Position numbers and translations under genes: made by a program. Below are positions 60,894 to 64,000 of a stretch of DNA of 64,000 bases, one piece after another. How positions within the stretch are numbered: the first letter of the stretch is position 1; each line of letters opens with the position of its first letter. The notes under the pieces were generated by a model. The model did no database searches. It saw nothing but the letters and a program-made list of their open reading frames with translations, and was not told the origin of the DNA. Origin of the DNA: Echinarachnius parma (taxonomy: Eukaryota; Echinodermata; Echinoidea; Clypeasteroida; Echinarachniidae); assembly GCA_037951105.1 (NCBI GenBank), contig JBAMJV010005523.1, forward strand, positions 108,501-172,500, in the 5' to 3' direction.

Positions 60894-61980
60894 CCCCCCC
60901 CCCGCCTACACGACTCTTAACTAGTGTGTTTGTGTGTGTGTGTGTGTGTGTGGGTGGGTGGGGTGTGGTGGGGTGGGACAGGGAATGCCATGATTTCACC
61001 TGAATGTCATAATTGTGTATCTGACAAAAAGTAAATGATTTTCCTTCCTATTCCTATGCACAAAACGGTGGCATTTGTTAAAACAAAATTTCCTATGAAA
61101 TCGAAGAATAAAAACATAACAATTAATCCAATGCGACTTGAACCTACGGCTTTACATACCGCCATGCCTAGAATGATTTGCACCAACCACCGACCCAAGA
61201 GCTACTTCTGCTTGCTTGGTGGGTTTTTTACCCTAAGTAACGTTTACCTCTTCTCAATTTTACATGATTATGCTATCATGAATATTCATTAAGACCTGCT
61301 CGAAGATCGTTGACAAAGGGCTAGATACATATTCATTATACTAGATCCTTGTGGACGGGGCTGGGGCTGTTGATAATACCTGCTAATACTGTGCGAAAGT
61401 AGCGCCTCTAGTCAAACTTTTACGGTATGTCTTGTATAATGCTTTTATACATAACATATCATAAGTTGGGAGCATGGAAAAAATGTGACTATGAAGAAAA
61501 CTGTAAAAATGGGAACATTTGTGTACAAAACATGTGGGGAGTTGTCCACACACTTATCAGAGTGCGTTGCCAATTTGAGTTCCCCATATGAATAAATGGA
61601 CATCTTCAAAGAGCCGTAGTTTTCTTGTTTCTTACCCGATTATGCTCTAACTTTCAGAGATTATTCTTCTTAATCTCTTCAAGACTATGAAAGCAACATT
61701 TTGCTTGGGTTTCATTGCCCTTTAAATGTAGTTTTGCGAAGGCATTGCATAAGATTCTGCATGTACACTAGCTCAATAGTCATGTCTACACTGTGCCAAA
61801 AGACGGTTAGAGCGGAAAGGGGGGAAATAAATTCACTACGGTCCAATTATCTGAATGGGTTGTGACGCCTATCTGATCTCGCTAGATTCCCTCAACATGA
61901 AAGAGTACACATATATTTTCATCAGCAAGATATATATTTTAGGTTAACCAGAAATATTTATTTATTTTATAATGTGTTCC

Positions 61981-62272
61981 TTACGTGTAGTCCTCCGTCA
62001 GGTATATATCTGCGATTCTTAAGAGACCAGCGTGATCGAGGACCTGGCGCAGAGGGTTTCGGTTGTACACTCCAGTCCGATTTTGCCACAAGTGCAAAGC
62101 GTTGAATGTAGCATGTTCAGATCTGCCTTCTTTCTCGGTGAAGATAGCATTGAGCTTAGCTCGGGAGAAGTCCATAGCAAGACCAAGTGCGATGTACTCG
62201 TCGTGTGTCACTATGACGTAGGATACCTTCTCAAGCACAGACGAGGGTACGTCTTCAGGTGTTTTCAAAACC
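61981..62272 (-). CDS. Death-domain exon B2
   Basis: The partner of the exon at 11750-12041. One leading base after the acceptor (TCAAATACAG). Motifs: EDVPSSVLEKVSYVIVTHDE, ALGLAMDFSRAKLNAIF, LHLWQNRTGVYNRNPLRQV, IADIYLTEDYT. It ends TAA within ACACGTAAGG, again also a possible donor. Downstream on the minus strand AATAAATAAA follows about 15 bases later, which favours a terminal exon here. Confidence 0.8.
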
Positions 62273-62449
62273 CTGTATTTGACACAAGAGTGAACATTGT
62301 GATTCAGACAATAAATAACAGTTCAAGCAAAAAAAGAATTCTTGTTTAGTTCAGTGGCCGGCCGCGTGTGAACGATGTGCGCGACGTGCTCTCCTGAAAT
62401 GCGTTCTGGCCGCAAAGGAACGTCTTCGCGCTCGAGAACAGAACATGCA

Positions 62450-63560
62450 TTTTAGAGCGCGCACCAGCTGAGCGGGACGCCGCGCGGCCCCGTTTGGAAC
62501 GAATTTCAAGTGCGCGCAATTTACATCAGCGCTTTGCGCACAAATACATTCCGATGCCTTCCCTTAAAGAGTATTTTCATTGATTATAAATTGAGTCGAA
62601 TTTGGTATGATTGTGAAGGTAATCTTGTACTTTACAAGCCTCGAGAAATTCAGATTTTTTGAAATTTTTAAAATATTTTTAAATCGAAATTGAAAATGAG
62701 AAAAAATCACCCTCCAAACCAGGCCCAAATTCACTCCGATCTCGCCGCTTAGATCGATGACGTGTGGCAAGGGGCGCATGCGCAATCGCCGCGGTATGAT
62801 AGATCAGTTTGCGTGCAGTATTCGTTACAACAATTCCACCGCTTGCTCGTTTTGCAACATCGGAAATGAAGAAACAAAAATCTAGAAAATTGCCCAATGT
62901 TAGTGTAAAAGTACATATTTTACCGTATGAGTGGTTATTTTCCCAAAATTAGAGATTTGTTTGACAAATTGAGAGACGCAAATTGAACGTGCCTCGAAAA
63001 AAAAAAATGCCCGTCAGTTGAATGATACGGAACACGCACTAGAGTTTCAGCGGCCCAGCCCCGCGAGACAGGCTGTGCTCTAGCTACCTAGCTGAGCTGC
63101 TGCGCCAACTGCCATGACTGCCTTTTAAAAAGCTCCGAAAAGGAACGAAAATGCAAGATTATTACGATCACACCTATTCTAGACTATCTCTTATTTTACT
63201 TACATGTTTGTAGGGCTTTTAAAACAAATACGAGAACAATTACCTGCAAAAACAGCAAAAAAATTGCGCTGATAATCATAGTGCACCGTTACTCACTAAC
63301 GCGAGCTGAATTGAAGCGAGCTACATACACTGCACTAGCCGCTATATTATATTGCATGCATTGTCCACCGCATACGCGCATGGTCGAGGCTCTCCATGTA
63401 TCATGCATGCTGCCGGCGAGTATGATTCAACTCGCAGACTAGGTGATTTATTTACCTATTTTTACTTTATCAGACACATTAATGAATAAAAGAATAACTT
63501 TACAACGAATATAAACTGTTGTTTTATTAGTTCAAACAGTTTAAACCACCATAATTGTAT
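62450..63560. other. Unassigned sequence, CpG-rich in parts
   Basis: Follows block B. Some phrases echo 12740-13010 of block A. No exon is recognised. Confidence 0.4.
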
Positions 63561-63579
63561 AGACCAACAACCACGGAAT

Positions 63580-63700
63580 CCCCGGTATAAAGGGGTATAA
63601 ATCCGGTATATAATGTGGTAGAAACCGAGGCTTCTGATTGGATAACCCCTCGCTCTACGTCAGTACAACACACCCAGCTATCGGACCCGCTCGTATAGCT
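63580..63700 (+). promoter_or_regulatory. Possible promoter-like segment
   Basis: GGTATAAAGGGGTATAAATCC, GGTATATAATG and an inverted CCAAT word (TGATTGGATA) cluster here. The DNA after it is less AT-rich. No reading frame confirms a gene before the window ends, so this is weak. Confidence 0.15.
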
Positions 63701-64000
63701 GGATTGTGGTTTTGAAGCAGCGTTTAGTATTCATTTTTGTTTTAATTTTCGGATGTGCGAGTACTTGGAAAGTGATATTTTCATTTTCTGTATGATTTGA
63801 ACTTTTTGGAAAGATGAAACTTGGCTTATGTTGCTTTTTCTTTGAATAAGCACTTTAAACAGATGTGAGCTGTAATCTTGCGTACGGTCCTGGGCATGTT
63901 GCACACTGGTTCCGTGTTAGCGATGTCGTGTCTAAATGTCCGAAGAAGAAAGCAGAAGAAAAGATGGAGAAATGAACTAACATCACACGTGGGAACGGCC

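Larger units (their letters stand above)
58044..61725. mobile_element. 3.7-kb TTAA element with about 680-bp inverted arms
   Basis: TTAA at 58044-58047 and 61722-61725 flank AGGACAATGAAA and the inverse TTTCATTGCCCT. The arms 58048-58720 and 61035-61721 are inverse copies (CCGTAAAAGTTTGACTAGAGG, AATTGGCAACGCACTC, GTAGCTCTTGGGTCGGTGGT). Each arm holds a tRNA-like piece with a B-box-like GGTTCAAG(A/T)CG. The 2.3-kb centre has a C run (58936), microsatellites and the hairpin at 60778. No transposase is seen. Confidence 0.8.
49064..62450. repeat. Segmental duplication, block B
   Basis: This is the partner of block A, about 49 kb to the right and in the same orientation. It matches A from the phrase around 49068 (A: 11) through the Death exon at 61981-62272 and the CpG-rich sequence to about 62430. 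It differs by private insertions (49464-49941, 50707-51620, about 51858-52431, about 55855-56540, 58048-61721). It lacks several insertions found in A (4391-4933, about 5135-6134, 7276-7661, about 7755-7890). The private insertions show that most mobile elements moved after the duplication. Confidence 0.85.

Overview
The window is eukaryotic genomic DNA: AT-rich, crowded with transposon remnants, and carrying short coding exons bounded by GT...AG sites. There are no operons or prokaryotic genes. Non-LTR elements with invertebrate-type domain sets, many small inverted-repeat DNA elements, frequent TAGGCCTA words and Death-domain exons fit a marine deuterostome invertebrate such as an echinoderm or hemichordate. 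That assignment is an inference.

The main gene runs on the minus strand, from 33738 down to 16677. Nine exons can be joined by splice sites and reading phase: part of a beta-propeller (33147-33738), a domain of unknown type (23895-24129), a Pro-rich linker (22991-23046), Death domain 1 (22178-22432), Death domain 2 (21322-21642), a linker (20999-21088), a helical exon (19683-19922), another linker (18088-18255) and Death domain 3 with the stop (16677-17011). Seven of the eight introns are phase 1. The propeller exon carries a one-base frameshift. The 5' end is not found.

Left and right of it lie two related blocks, A (about 1-12340) and B (about 49064-62450). Each holds, in minus-strand order, two Death-domain exons (A 12041 and 8979; B 62272 and 57975), then three small exons of a coiled-coil-like region (A 6779, 5086, 4351; B 55602, 54521, 54329), then an array of about 0.87-kb repeats. 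The simplest reading is a head-to-tail gene family with a unit of about 49 kb: coiled-coil exons, then propeller, then several Death domains. The B coiled-coil exons may be the start of the main gene. Copy A of the third coiled-coil exon has a premature stop.

Region by region: 1-4000 tandem array A; 4.1-9.0 kb broken coiled-coil exons and Death exon A1 amid MITEs; 9-12.3 kb MITEs and Death exon A2; 13.1-15.5 kb a foldback element of GATATC palindromes; 16-16.6 kb a reverse-transcriptase fossil; 16.7-33.7 kb the multi-Death gene with MITEs in its introns; 27.5-28.7 kb an array of foldback elements; 34.7-38.6 kb LINE 3' ends; 38.9-42.7 kb a decayed non-LTR retrotransposon with endonuclease, reverse transcriptase, RNase H and a Cys/His tail, itself carrying a nested insertion; 43-49 kb foldbacks, microsatellites and MITEs; 49-62.4 kb block B; 62.4-64 kb mostly unassigned sequence.

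Comparing A with B gives natural empty sites for several elements. This fixes TTAA as the target of one large MITE group and TA as the target of another.
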